Shown here one piece after another: positions 10,350 through 23,100 of a stretch of 64,000 nt of DNA; position 1 is the stretch's first letter; the number at the start of each line of letters is the position of its first letter. Source of the stretch: Symbiodinium sp. CCMP2592 (taxonomy: Eukaryota; Sar; Dinophyceae; Suessiales; Symbiodiniaceae); the NCBI GenBank assembly GCA_905221615.1, contig CAJNDT010003190.1, positions 620,001 to 684,000 of the forward strand. Reading direction: 5' to 3'. The notes beneath the pieces are model-generated. The model saw only the letters and a program-made list of their open reading frames with translations, did not search any database and had not been told where the DNA came from. Both the position numbers and the translations under genes were made by a program.

Positions 10350-11319
10350 CTCTGACGTTCGCGAGGCGGAAGAGTGAGTGTTGGTACAAAATTTGAACGA
10401 TCTATTTTCGGATAGTTGTTCGTTGGTGTGGTGCCCCGGTTGTGTTATGGTGCCGGAGTTGTCAAGGGGGTTCAATTCAGGCTCGCCCTCCGACACAGTT
10501 GGTTGTCCGTGTTTTCTGCGGCGGTTGTTTGTGTTTACTCAAAACTTCTTGTAAGCACTCGGAACTATACACAAGGCGGAAGCGACGCATAGAATAGAGC
10601 GTGCACGAAGATTAGGCGAAGAAGACTCTGTTGTTGCGCTCCGAATGAGGTCTCGGGTACCGGTTCCGTACTGGGAGATGCACCACGATCGAGCAAGGCC
10701 AGTCCAGAAAATCTCGCGTCGGTCGTGTCGCTCAGTAGCTGTGCCAGGTCACGGGCCATGTACAGGGCTATGTATTCACGTGGAACGAGGCGAGGATAAA
10801 GTTCTTAGTCTATTGCGATGATCGCCGTTCTTGATTGGCGCGCCATGCTTCTACAAGACAGCATGCTTCCGACGAAGCTCGGGTCGCTGTGGCAATTGGG
10901 TTGTCGCAGTGCACGGCCTCGAAGCTGCCCTGGGCTCTTACGAGGATGTAGGGTAGATGCAGTAGGCATGGCGGCATGACCTATGATCCTTCGAGCCCTG
11001 GCACCTTGCCTACATCTCAAACGTCCCTGTTCGTCCGAAAACTTAAACGTGAGTTACGCTGAGGTGCTGTGCACCGCGCTTCGCTTCCTTCCCTGGGGTC
11101 TGGCCTGTGAAGCTTGGCGTGCGGAGCTCTGGCGGCGGCAGCGTGAGGCTGTGGAGAGACCAGCTGTTGCCAGCAGTTTCAACTCGTCCAATCTGTGGTC
11201 CCACTAGGAGCATGGCGAAGCAAATTTCGAGGCTTTTGATGCAGATGCACGAGGCCATGCTGTCGCAGAGAGTGCTCGCTGCTGGATTCTGGTAGATCTT
11301 GCGCTGTGCCATCTGCATT
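10350..11319. other. No supported gene
   Basis: Only short overlapping frames are present on both strands. The word GAACGATCTATTTTCG occurs at about 10396 and also at about 8964, on either side of the palindromic region, which suggests a shared repeat fragment. Confidence 0.4.
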
Positions 11320-11324
11320 CACTT

Positions 11325-12124
11325 GGAGCTCCGGTTCGGCCAGGAGACCAGGTTCACAAAGCTTTCCTCAAAGTGGATGGCCGACAGGTAGTAGTGGTGG
11401 TCGGCCTTGGTGCCGTAACTGGCAACGCTGTGGACCCTGTTCACCCCATGGGGAGGCTCGGCCGGATTTGGTGGGTTGTCTGTCGGAGTTGAAGTTAGTT
11501 CAACTGACCGGGAAGGTACTTGGATGACCCACCTTTCTTTCACTGGGTTGACACCGTGTGGATAGAAGACGAAGCCGGCGAAATTCTTTGTATGCGCCGG
11601 TTGGATCCTGACGAGACGGAGCCAGCCATGCTTGTATGCTCAGTCCCAGATGGCACTCGTACAATGACGGGGTTCGTGCATTGCAACATTCACGGGATGT
11701 TTCGAGGACAGACTCTACGGCTTGACCCCATGCAAACAGTGCAAGGCTTGCAACGTAGCTGCAGCCTTGCATCCTGCGCACAGTGGACGGACGAGAACTG
11801 CAGTGCGAAATACTGGAGCTACTTGCAATGGCAGAATGCCTCCTCTGCTGCACTCAGTTTGGAGCATATGCCCACTCTCACTCTACATGGCAACGGTTCA
11901 GCCGGCTTGGTGGTTGGAGAGTTGGTGAATGGCTCCGTCCTTCTACATCCCATGAGCGGATCCAGCGATCCCGATGACATTCACTGGATCACGACTGTCT
12001 GGATAGAAGATGCGGCAGGTAACTTCGTTTCCGGCCGTGAGTTTCTTCCGGCTGAGGGCGGTCTCCCTATGCATTCCTTCCTAATTCCTTCCGGTACGAC
12101 GAACATGACGCCTTTTGCACGCTG
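11325..12124 (+). CDS. Tandem superoxide reductase (desulfoferrodoxin-like) domain protein
   Basis: Superoxide reductase-type domains bind a mononuclear iron through four His and one Cys and reduce superoxide without making oxygen. Exon one (to about 11450) encodes DQVHKAFLKVDG and DPVHPM. After an intron, the frame from about 11516 encodes FFHWVDTVWIEDEAG and MTGFVHCNIHGMF. Domain one therefore shows all five expected ligands: His in VHKA, His in VHPM, His in FHW, then Cys and His of CNIHG. A linker with several Cys leads to domain two: EHMPTLTL, LLHPM, DIHWITTVWIEDAAG and TTNMTPFAR. The frame stops at 12122-12124, just where a second C-N-x-H-G is due, so domain two either continues in an unseen exon or is truncated. 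Start not determined. Confidence 0.72.
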
Positions 12125-12980
12125 AAGCTTGGCCTTCACTGGTGTAGACTACCCGTGACAGCTCCGACCTTTTTCCTGGGTGGTCTTTGTTTGAGCATGC
12201 TGCACTTGAGGCAACAGGCACGGTGTTTTTCGAGGTGATCACATCTCGGTGCCACACGGGCAGGCATCGGCCGCTTCAGAGGCTTCTTGCCACAGGACGT
12301 ACTGTCCGAAAGTTGAGGCGGGGCAACGTCAAAGGCGTTTGTTGTGGCTTGCGAAGACAGCGATGAAACGTGCCCCTGGTTTGATGCTTGCAAAGGTGCG
12401 TTTCGCAGTCGAACTTGATTGCGAGTCCTTCAAGGCAGACTCCCATCTCTGGCATGAAGCCTTGGGCTTTACTCCTCCTTACCATGCTGTAACCGGCGAG
12501 CCTTTGTCATGTTTATCTGGGTAGCTGACACCAATGCAAGTTAAGACATCCATCCTGAGCAGCGAAGGATGGGCAGAACACCTTTGAGGACAAGTGGAGT
12601 CAAGAGCTTGCTCAGACTGTCAGAGTATGCCGGCTGCTTCGATCGTTGTCCATATGAAGTCCACGCTCCAGTGACGCGTAGCATTTCAGGCACAGCCGCA
12701 TGCAAAGGGGGTTGATATGATTGTATTGCATATTCACCAGATCGGTAAGACGATAACTTGAGTATTGTATCTCCGTCGGGCATGCATGCCGCCCCCGCCG
12801 CTGAATTTGTGCCGGCCTATGTGGTCTGGGGATGGAGGTCGCGTTGGCAAGGAATGTGCAGAGATGGAACGGCTTGGTTGGCGTGCTTACCGCTGTCTGC
12901 CTTTACGTAATGGTACAAACCGTACACGCGAAGACACGATAGAAACCAGGACCATGCAAAATTACGCACTGACCTCAGCG

Positions 12981-13042
<62 letters not shown>

Positions 13043-14100
13043 GTTTGTGTCTCTCGAGCTCTATCTCGCGACGGTTCCGAGAAGGGTCCCTGGAGTTGCC
13101 GAGGCAGCATGCAAATATCGCAGCTGCATGAAATGTTGCTCTCTGTTCAAAGGTGGCGTTGGCAACCAACACAGCACGGCGCACCGGTTCACAACAAGAT
13201 GTAGTAGGGGCTTGGAACTACGAGCACCGTTTCCCCACACAACTAGCCCCTCAGCTATGTTTGTGGGAGCCCTGCATCCAAGCTGTTGGCCCAACAGCAG
13301 TAGATAGTTCACTTCAGGCACATTGTCACCTTGGCGTCAATGCATCGTAAACACGCTGCCCCTCGGATCGTGGAGGCCTCACCAGGCAGAGCTAATTGAA
13401 CTCGAACTTTTTCAGCAGTTGGTTGCTCCGTGCAGCAGTGCCTGGAAGGTTCTTCTGCAACTCGTCCGCTCGCAGGGCACGGTTGCACCTCTTGTGCGGC
13501 GAAAAAGCATTGCCAGAAGTCACATGCTAGTTCAACGAGTGAAGCGTCCCGGACTCGAGGTATCGGCATGCCAATCCTTCACAGCCGAGCTGCGGCGCAG
13601 ACAAGAGGTGCCCCGGTACGATCCGACAGGCGTGGCGAGCTGCGAGCTCAGACCTGCAGCAGGTTGTGACCTAACTCACTAACTCGCCACATGCAGGACT
13701 CTCGCCTTCACTAGCGTTGGATGGCACCACAGCGACCATAGTGGCCAGCGTCTCAAGATGCTGATGTGCTGACTTGCCATGCGTAGCGTCTATCAAGTGT
13801 CCTTGCTCAGAGTTGCCGGATTTCTTTAACGGTTAGTTCTAAATGTTTGTGGGTTGGTCTATGTATGTCTGTGTGGGGTGTCCTGCAAGCATAATTACAA
13901 GACGGCAGAAAACCGCGGAGCGGTCTTGCGTGGGAATCGTCAGCTTGGGCTGAAAAACCTAGGCGTTATGTCTGCCGGGATGAAATGGAGACTCTGTGAG
14001 TCTGGCCGTGATCGAATACGTGCTCTACCTTCCCTTCGAGTACGAACTCCGTTCTCCTTGTAATTCCACGAGGGAAAGTAGTTGTCACTACATGAAGCGA
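12125..14100. other. Unassigned region with long CT microsatellite
   Basis: No gene is supported. A possible + exon at 12370-12522 (KADSHLWHEALGF) could belong to the SOR-type gene. The rest contains short frames on both strands, including arginine/glutamate and leucine/serine runs that are only translations of the dinucleotide repeat. Confidence 0.4.
12984..13038. repeat. (CT)n microsatellite
   Basis: A 55-bp uninterrupted CT dinucleotide run. Shorter relatives occur at about 3426-3445 (CT), 28321-28350 (AG), 30264-30283 (GT) and 57118-57142 (GA). Confidence 0.97.
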
Positions 14101-16900
14101 GTTCTTTATCCGGCACATCTATAATGAGGGTGTGCGGACAGCCTTGACAATCCTACAGGTAGAGAAGCACCGTCGGTTTGAGCTCCAAGACTCCAAGGTG
14201 CGGACTGGCAATGAAAGCCAGAACCAGCTCCTGCCTCTGACGGCTTCCGGTGCCAAAGACATCGTGCACTGGGTGTCTTATGTCTACGCTACAAGGTTGC
14301 ACGAAGCGAGATGGCTGCAAGCCTACGTCATAAGTTAGAAGTTCTTTCTCATACAATCTGAGTCTTGGAGCTGCCCAGATATTGAGATTGAGTTGCTGTG
14401 CAGGGCACACCGTGCCATAGCATCCCTAGGTTTGTTCTCTGCTAAACTGCTGAACGAGGTCTATGTGGGCTTGTCCACTTACTGCATGTTTACAGAGGCC
14501 GGCTTCCGAATGTCTCTCAGGCCTTGGATGATCTGGGCAACCTCGTTGCGCTCTGTGAGCTGCTGCCGACAGACCCGTCCCCTGGCCCTTGCGCTTTCGA
14601 GGTGTGGGAACCGCATCCTCTTAGTGCTGCATTCCTGTATTCTGTCTATTCTGTCTGGCGATGCCTGTGGCTAGACCCTGGCCAGGTTCCTGATGGAATT
14701 GTTTTCTTGAGGCCTGTACTTTAGGGGAGGTGCTGACGAGTGATGGTCATGCTAAAGATGTGCGAGGCCGTATGCGTACAGCAACCAGCTCGGCCTCTAC
14801 ATTGGCGATGTTGTGCAGGCCGCCCTCTTTCGTCTGCTGATCTCTGCGTGTCTGCCTGCAGACTGTCCCAAAGTGCACCAAATTCGAACCTTTGCTGCCA
14901 TCCCGTGGAGCAAGTCACTTCTTTCGTATCGAAGGAGTCGAAGAACATACCCAGCCACACACCAAGTAATGCACACAACAGGAGCCAATGTCAGCAGAGA
15001 CTCGAACAAGCATAAGTCGACAAGGGGCAGAAGGGCAGCTTGATTAAGTTGCTTGAGGCGAGTTATCTGCAGCTGGACAGGTGTCGGTGACAAATTCCAG
15101 CGCGTCCCGGCAATGCTTCAAGCGAGAATGCCGGGCGCCCGGGCGCCACTCTCGGGAGCCCGATTGAGATCGGCACTAAGCGCAGGTTCTGCCTCCCAGC
15201 CCTCCTTGGCTTCGAGCCCCATCCGCAGCGAGGCCAAAGCAAGTGGAGCGCTGGGTGGCATACCCTAAGGGTCCATGTACCCAAATCATATACAAGTTGG
15301 TTCAAAGTACCTCAATTGGGACTGCCAGTGTTTCAGTAGCTCTGGGAAGTGATGGGCAACAGATTTCCGCCCGGTGCAGTGCACACAATGTGAGTATGGG
15401 CTGGGGATCCATGCCATTGGGTTGCCATGTGCTCACCAGACCGGACTGACTAACTTTCGTCGGGGTTGCAGCGCAAAAGCCACCAGCCACCAGCACTCTG
15501 CCATGCCGTTGTACACCAAGCATCATTTACTTCACGGGATTAGACGCGCGAATTCAAGATGTTGGTTCACAACTATGTGGCTATGCATCTTTCTGCAGCA
15601 TTGTGACGTTTATCCAAATCATGAGCTGAGACATGGAAACTGACCAAGTTTCGTGTTCTTCAGCCTGACAGTATTTTGTGAGGCCGTAGATGAGATGATG
15701 CGAGATCAACAGGTTGCCACCGACAGGCCGTGCTATTGTGCTGTCAGAGCAGTGCAAGAATGACCCGGCTCCTTATCCCTGCCAGGATAGATTCGGGGAA
15801 CATGTGCTTGCAGCACACTGCGGTCTACTATGTGGCAAGGTCCTTGGTTCCACAGGGCCTGCAGGAGGACATTGACCTGTTGACACGACCGGGCAGTGCA
15901 CCAAGCGATCCTGGGCTTGGAACTGAGATTCCCGCGACAAGGTGCTCAGCTTGTGGCTATCAGCCCAGGATGTAGCAACGCGCTTCGACATCTTTCCTGG
16001 CCTCTTCGGGAAGCTCAATGCGCTTGGTGGACGGTGGTCGGCACACGAACTGGTCTTTGCGCACACGATGCAGGAGACGGGTGTAGTCCAACAAGCTTTC
16101 TTGGGTGCCTGTAGCCTCATCGGCTCGCAGCTCGATCTCCCGGCATGTTTCCTCATCACAACCTCCATCGCCTCTCTTGCGTTCTGCTTGGCAACCGTGT
16201 GCAGTCTGCACAGATTGACCTGGCTGCACTTATGCAGAAATCGCAACACAAAAGATCCACTACACTCGGTGTCGCAGGTCTCCGGTATGTCCATTAGCCC
16301 AGCTGCGCAACAGTAGCCACGATACCATCTTTCCAGTTTCGCTAGGCCACTAGGCATCTCGCCAATGCAAGATGGGATGTTGGAGGATAGATTCCACGTC
16401 AATTTGGCATCCATTCGGTCTTCGGTGCGAGAGTTGCATACGTCGCGTTTCCTTAGCGGGGACAAGCCCCAGAATCGCAACCTTGAAGCAAGATTCTTCG
16501 ACAATGTGGGCCTACCTGCCCGACCGGTGGCTCCAAACGTTCCGGGTAACAAATCGTCGGGGTCTTGCAGAGCTGCTTTCCCAGGATGCTAATGGAAGCC
16601 AGCCGACTCTTCGTACGGGCTTGATCAACGAGGCACTGACCCGCTTCTCGCAGGACACGGCGCGGCGAGGCCGGGAAGCTGGCGCTGTTGAGTCGGTCTC
16701 GTGGGCATACAACCGGGGCCTAAATATTCACCAATAGTATTTTGGGGGTGACTTATCATAACTATAGCATGGTGGACCCTATCTTGATCATTGAGGCCCC
16801 TGTATTAGCCCAGGTCAGCCGGTTTATGCGGACGGGGTGCTGGCCCCGATCGTGGAGTTCTCTCAGGTCACCTGAAGAAGTGTTGGGGGACAGCTGCTAA
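14101..16900 (+). other. Scattered coding-like exons, gene unidentified
   Basis: Stretches on the + strand look like coding exons: about 14530-14720 (ALDDLGNLVALCELLP, EVWEPHPL), 15942-16310 (LNALGGRWSAHELVF followed by a hydrophobic LITTSIASLAFCLATV stretch) and 16500-16737 (WAYLPDRWLQTFRV, LINEALTRFSQD). They lie upstream of the candidate ectodomain gene and could be its N-terminal exons. No family is recognised and the joins are unknown. The 259-codon minus-strand frame at 15773-16552 overlaps the second stretch and has shadow-like composition. Confidence 0.3.
16736..16815. repeat. ATTAAGG/GGCCCC-type short repeat
   Basis: AT-rich words (ACTATAGCAT, ATTGAGGCCCCTGTATTA) match a dispersed family also seen at 42826-42925 and 58478-58700. 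The copy is degenerate. Confidence 0.45.
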
Positions 16901-16904
16901 TGTC

Positions 16905-17818
16905 TGGTGAAATCCTAGCAAGTCGCGTGCAGGAGTTGCTTCTCATCAATGCGACTTTTGCCATGGACTGGGGCTATGGCAACTTCAAGAGTCTAGGCAA
17001 GTGGGACCAATAAACGCCGTAGAGTTTGTAGGACCGTACTTACATGGTGTGCTGGACTTCTACGTTCACGTGCGACATTGCGAAACTCCAAAACATCGCT
17101 TTTGCACGTCGCACAACCGTCACCGTGATCATGAAATCGGATGTAGTCCGCCTTCATGTCGATTCATCCAGGCCCTCACTATACAATCTTCTACACGCCT
17201 GAGTTTTTGCAAGAGTATGTGAATGTCATGCTTTGTGCGAAGACGCGGGGCTTCGTGGCAGCAAGCGGAGATACGGGCGGGACTGCGATTCCCGACAGTA
17301 CAATAGTGATCACAACATGATGTGTCCAAGGCTGGATGGGCATTGGCTGGCTGAACCCCTCCCGCGACGAATCCAGTCTTATGGTCCGAACCGACATGGT
17401 TGTGCCATGGTTTTTGATTGAGGATGGCCTGCAATCTGCCAAAGAATCCTTCCAGACACTCATGACTGCCAGAGACTGTCCTCAGGTTGCCTTCGTGGAG
17501 GATGGACAAGCAGTTGTGCAGGACCGGTTCGCATTTTCGATCGAGGAGCCGATTAAAGACGAGATGCTCGCAGACCAACGCCCTGACGATGTGGGCAACT
17601 TGCTCAACGGGAGAAACGATTTGACTCTAATCCCAGGCAGCTTGGGCTTGCCCGGACTTGAATGGTGCTCGGACGCCACTTGCAGCCTTGGATTCAGCCT
17701 GGTACAATTCAAGCGAGCATTCGCAACAGAAGATGCATACGACATCAGGCTCCCTGCTCCTTGGATGTTCTATCCAGACTTTCAAGCTTTTGGCAAAGCA
17801 TGGGTGCAACAGTCATAG
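16905..17818 (+). CDS. Unidentified protein, possibly a broken gene
   Basis: Consecutive + strand segments look coding: QELLLINATFAMDWGYGNFK (16930-16990), AVEFVGPYLHGVLDFYVHV (17019-17075), FARRTTVTVIMKSDVVRLHV (17098-17160), HPGPHYTIFYTPEFLQEYV (17165-17222, one frame off the previous), FVAASGDTGGTAIPDSTIV (17250-17310), then from 17336 a 160-codon frame ending VQQS at 17818. The last two share one frame but are separated by a TGA at 17318-17320. No intron boundary convincingly removes either the frame change or the stop, so this may be a pseudogene copy. The stretch with PGSLGLPGLEWCSDATCS suggests an extracellular, Cys-containing protein. It may be the ectodomain of the membrane protein downstream. 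Confidence 0.42.
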
Positions 17819-18208
17819 TCCTAGTAATGCTGAGTAGACAAAGAAAGTTGAGTTTGGCTTGTAGAGCTTGTCCTGGTACTCTTGGGATTGGCTGTGTGGT
17901 TTGAAGGCCAAAAGTGCCAAGCTTGGCCTGATCTATGCCTGGGGCAACCGTGACCCGTTCGCCACCTACATGGAACAGCATGGTGGAGGTGACCGAGGCT
18001 ATGTTGAATTGCAATGGAACCTGGATTGTGTGCCTGGAACCTTTTTCGACATTGCAAGTGCCGAACCTTGACGGCATCTTCGCTTCCGTCTTTCCAGACA
18101 TTAGCTCTCCGATTCAATACTGCCGAAGTCTGCCAGCCTAAGGATTGCAAGCCATGCGACAAAGGTGACTTTGTCCGCACGAGAGTTTAAGGTGAGGATG
18201 CCGGTGTA

Positions 18209-18480
18209 TTGCCCATGTTTGCCTTTCTTTACACTTCACTACTCCATTTTTTTTGCGCAGGTTCTGCTCAAAGGGCTCAGAGAGTATTTGTGTGCACGCA
18301 TGCCACGGAATTCTGGTGTCTGCCTGCAGGCTTCTTTCGACCTGCTTCAGCTCCGGTACACACATGCCTTCGGGCACCTCCTGGAACCTTCCAGAGGCTT
18401 GCCTGCAAAGCATGGTCCATGCTTGACTTGGCCGCTCGACGAATAACAACCAAAGCGCCCATGCACAGCACATGTTGTGC
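18209..18480 (+). CDS. Cys-rich exon, possible ectodomain of the downstream receptor
   Basis: The + frame encodes FVCTHATEFWCLPAGFFRP followed by CLRAPPGTFQRLACKAW. Spaced Cys with PAGFF and APPGTF resembles the GCC2/GCC3, ephrin-receptor-like Cys-rich repeats that precede membrane segments in many protist receptors. It would be an upstream exon of the gene at 20.2-23.2 kb, but intervening exons (18.5-20.2 kb) could only be guessed: a possible CARLGRCQPCPEERVG segment lies near 19465-19515. Confidence 0.35.
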
Positions 18481-20195
18481 ACTCTTGTCCAGGAATGTAA
18501 AAGCATGATTCGGCCACTGGGCCCGATTCGCGGAAGAACAATATGACACTAAAGGGGGTCAGCGAGACGGTGCTTTGCTCGGGTTCCCCGCAACAAGCGA
18601 CCTGTGTCATGCCAAGTATCTTCGTCGACTAATCTCAAAAGACTGCTGGGCAGGCAGTCCTGTTAAGGAGCGTTCAGCCGCGAACTAGCATTGGTGCGGG
18701 GTTCACGAATCCAACGTGTGTGAATTTGTTTCGTGTGTGCAGTGCGCAAATCCGCGAATCTGCGAGTCCATGGCTCTATGAGGGGCCCTGCTGTCTCTGT
18801 CTCGGCTGTATCATTCCTGCACAGATCCGTGCGTATCCTGCGGCGATTACAGTTGTTTTCGCGGCGAAGCCGCTGCAATGCAGAGGCCTGTAGCACACGC
18901 AGAGGCTTTCACGCCTCCCGGTAGTCGTTAGCAAGGTGTCAAGATTTGGAAACCCCAGTTTTGAGAAGTGTGCAATTCCGATATTTCCAGTTTTTCTGAA
19001 TCACGTCCAGGAATGAGACAGGCCAGGCAGTTGCCAAGACATGCAAAGAGGGCTTCACGACCACTTCCGCCGGCTCCACGGATGAGTTTGCAGCTCGGCA
19101 TCAAGCTCTTGCTTTGACAATGCTGCAGTGGGCTCGATCACAGCTCCAAGAGCCAGTGAGTATTGCTGAAGGCAAACTGTCGGGCATCCGCCTTTGCTTG
19201 TAAGCAATGGAGTGCACTCGAGTTTGACAGCTCGGCTGGCTCTGAAGCTCCGAAGTTATCGTCGCTGGGAGATGGCGAGCCAAGGCATGCGTTTGTCCTG
19301 GGCCTTCGCTGTCTCTGCCCAATGGCAAGTTCCCGGCCGGCACGGATAGGAATTCTGACAACCCTAAGCCCAAAGAGAAACCCGAAAGTCGAAAATCCAT
19401 TGAGGTACCATGTCGACACCTGCGAGGGAGAAGAGAAGAAGGACATCTTTGGCGTACCCATGCCCTGTGCTCGCCTGGGAAGATGTCAACCCTGCCCTGA
19501 GGAGAGGGTCGGTCTACACCTGCTCAAACAGTCTAAGATTCTGGGTTTTGGAGGGCAGAAGCTATAGACTATAGACAGTTGGCTAGGGCTTGTACCGTAC
19601 ACGTCGCCAAGAAAAGCACAGACATCAACTCGAAGCGCCGACATGAATTCAATCGAGACGCCGGGCAGGGCATGATCTGTCGGGGTGCTCGGGACATCAT
19701 CTTCAAGAACACTTCTCTTGCGACTCGCCTGCCCACCATGATGCGGGCTTCGAAGGTCGAAGCTTCCTGGTTCATCAGTCCTAAAAATTTGGGGCCGGCA
19801 GCATCTGCCGTAGCCGTTGGCTGTTCAGGACAAAAGGCCTAGACGTCTTCAAGAGGACGCTATGCAGCGCGTCGCAGACTTTTGCTCTTCCTTCGCTCTG
19901 ACAAGTCTGGAGGAGACATGTGTTCGCACAGCTGTGTGACTTTTTGCCACTGAATCTGCTCTGGACAAGAGGAGTGCACGTCCAGAACGTACTGTGACAT
20001 CAACATCGAGGATGTGAGAAAAGAAGCGCTGGGGGCCGGGGGTCTGTAGTTCCACGATTGGTCTTCCGTTTTAGCAGGACCTTGACTGTGAGCATGCTCC
20101 GCCGGAGTTGAAGCCAGGCCGTCTCAATCTCCCGGATGACGACCCAAAGCCTGTCCGTGAAACCCCATATCCCGTCGAGGTTATTGGTCTGATCC

Positions 20196-23100
20196 AGGAA
20201 AGCCGTTGTCAGTGCCCCGTAGCTGCAAGAGATACTCACGCGGCTGCGGAAAGAGCAGGTCTTCAGTGCTCTCTCTGCGTAGCTGAGGTTCAAGTGCATC
20301 GATACTTTGCAGTGCCGCGGTGGTTGGCCCGGATACGTTTGTGCGGCGGGGCGTCAGGCGCCTGACCTGACCTGTGGGGTGGTTCCCTTCTGGCCCGGAT
20401 TCCTTACACCCGACTCAGGACATCGCCTGTGGCCGGTGCGAGGATAATCACTTCCCAGCAAGGCTTGGATCCTGCCAGCAGTGCTCCGCAGACGACACAG
20501 TGCCTGGTTTGCTGGCGACAGTGGCTGTGGCTTTCCTCACCCTCTCGTTCGCGGCGTATATGACACTTGTTTGAGCCAGCTTAGCAACACTTCACGTCCT
20601 GACGTACCAGAGCTGGCTCTTTCGAGGAATGTTCGCAGATTAGCGGGCGCTTTCGCATCGGGATATCATTCAACTCCCTGTTGATCCTGCTGAGGCGAAT
20701 GGCCTTCGTGAGAAGCTCGAGAGCTACGATCTCAATGATGCTCATCGTGTCACAAGCAGGGGCTCCTTTGCCTCTTTCATGTTAGGTCTTGGATACGCCT
20801 GGAGGTCCAGCATCGTGTTCAGCCTTCATGTGACAGGATGTTTGCGCAAAGTCGAGCCTGCTTGAAATTTCATCGGACTTGAGAGACAGTGTCAGGTTCT
20901 CGTCCAAACCTTGGGAGCCTTTGCTGCCTTTTCTGTTCGATCATGCAAAGCTGACTAAGAGCCGCCGGGTGCAGCCTGTGTGTTCGGCTTGTTTACGTTT
21001 TCCCAAGGAGTTTTTCGAGATCTTTCCCTCGCGTGGGAGGAGCCAGTGAGAAGCGTTCTATCATTGATGCAGCTTGTGAACTTCGACTTGAGATCTCTGC
21101 GTATCGCGTGCTATGATTCTTGCCGCAAGCTGTGCTAGAAAACGTGTGATTGAATTCTTTTGGTTTAAGTCTAGGGGGCTCTTCAGTCTTCTGAAACAAC
21201 CCTCAGGTCGCTACAGATGACCCGCTTATGATGATGATCACAAAGATGCTTTTCATTCCTTTCCTAGCCTCATGCGGCGGTTTCCTGGGTGCTGCTGCGG
21301 CATCTTGCAAGCGTGAACGCTTCACTTGGCCCAGCTATCTCAATGCTCTTGGCTTGGTGGTCATGGTCTTGTACCTTACAATCTGCATGTCCATGACACA
21401 ACCGATTCATTGCACCTCAAATCCCAACGGTCTTCAGACCATGGTGACAGACCCGGCAGTGGTTTGTTGGGAACCGGATCATATTCCTTTGGCTTTGTGC
21501 TCCTTGCTCGGCTTGGGGGTCTACGGCGCGGGATTCCTGGCCTACATCGTGCAGATCGTGCTGCGATACCCTGCGTTGGTCAGCAGGGGCTCTGGCTTGA
21601 AGTTGCTCACGAAGTACCGCTTCCTGTTTCACAGGTTCAAGGACAGTGCCTACTACTGGGGTTCCCTGGCTGAAACTATCGGGCCTGTGCAATTCGTTAG
21701 GGATTGTAGGCGAATCGAATCACTGATTCTGGTTGTAGGTCCCATCTTCTTGCTGCAAAAGCTGGTGGCTGCTCTCGTGCCGATCGTTTTTGCGAATGCT
21801 GCTGCAGTGCAGATTCTGACCCTGTCTGTGCTGCTGGCATCCTGGCATGTAGAATGTTACAGATTATTCTTGCACCTTTCTTTTTTCGCATCCTCCGCTT
21901 CCCTGTGTCTTCGTTCCGGTGAGACCGTCTACCTGTCCATGACGAGCAACGTGCTGCCCTGGGCCACACATGTCGCGTGCTTGGGCGACATCTTCCTCAA
22001 CATGGGCCTGCTCGTGTTTCTCACCGTCTCGGCCTTCCTGGTTGAGACAGCGACGCCCGAAACGAGGCAGGCATCACCCTGCTGACATGGGACGTAGAGC
22101 CAGCCCTGCTGCAGGGTTGTGCTGACTCTCTTTCTGGTCGTTCTGCTTGTGCTGATTGGCTTTGGCCTGTGCCTCCTGGCCGGCTTCTCCCTGTATCGCC
22201 GACTCTGCCCCGGCGCCTTGGCTTGCTTGGCTTCAGAGATGGCCGTCCGCTCTCTCTTTCAGAGGCAGGACATACGATGGCTTCCTGTGCCATCACAAAG
22301 CGGGAGCTGGAGTTCTCTGCCGGTGGATGAAGTCTGAGATCCAGCGCCAGATGCTTGCCACATCAAAGTTAAGGGTGAGGGAGAAGGCCTCAAAAGCCTT
22401 TGTGCCACTCTATATGTCGTCGCCACGGCTAAGGGCTCACAAAGCTAAGATCTTCCTCGACTCTGTGGCATGGCTGCATATTACTGATGTTGTTCGCTCA
22501 GTTCCACCCCTGCCAGTTATCCGGCCGCATCTCAGGATGAACTTGAGGGGTTGGCGGAAGCTCGGCGAAATGTGGGAATCATGCCGATCTGCAGGTCAAT
22601 GACGGCCCTAGTCTGTGGCAGGACATCGGGGACATTGTCAAGCACCAGACTAGGACACTTGTAGTTGTGGCCACGAAAATGACTCTGACGAGACCTTGGT
22701 GCGCAGTCGAAGCCACCCGGCACCAACTTTCCACCGCTCCCTGCAAACTGTCGAGCTCTCAGCATACAAATCAGGTAGCGACGGCTATGAGGAACAACGT
22801 CGGAGTGGTTCTTGTGCTTGGGCAGCTGTTCGATGTTCGGGTCGTTGAAAGCAGGAAATCATGCTAGAATACTCAGCCACGTTGACATGCGGTATTCTTG
22901 GTCAAGCGCAGAACCAGAACACAAGCCCGCTACAGCTTCAGGTAAGATGTTCAGACTTCGCCTTCTATGATGTCGATGGCTTTGCAAGCCTGCGGGCAGG
23001 CACATGGTCAAAATCGGAAGTCGAGTGCGAAAAGTAGTGAGCAGTATACTTTTATATCCTGGATCTCCACGATCGATCGATCAGGATGGTCACCCTCGGA

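Noticed and set aside
12817..13184. Glu/Arg-repeat frames on the minus strand
   Set aside because: They are translations of the (CT)n microsatellite.
15773..16552. 259-codon minus-strand frame
   Set aside because: Rich in Cys, Arg, Ser and Pro with no motif, and opposite coding-like + strand exons; a shadow frame.
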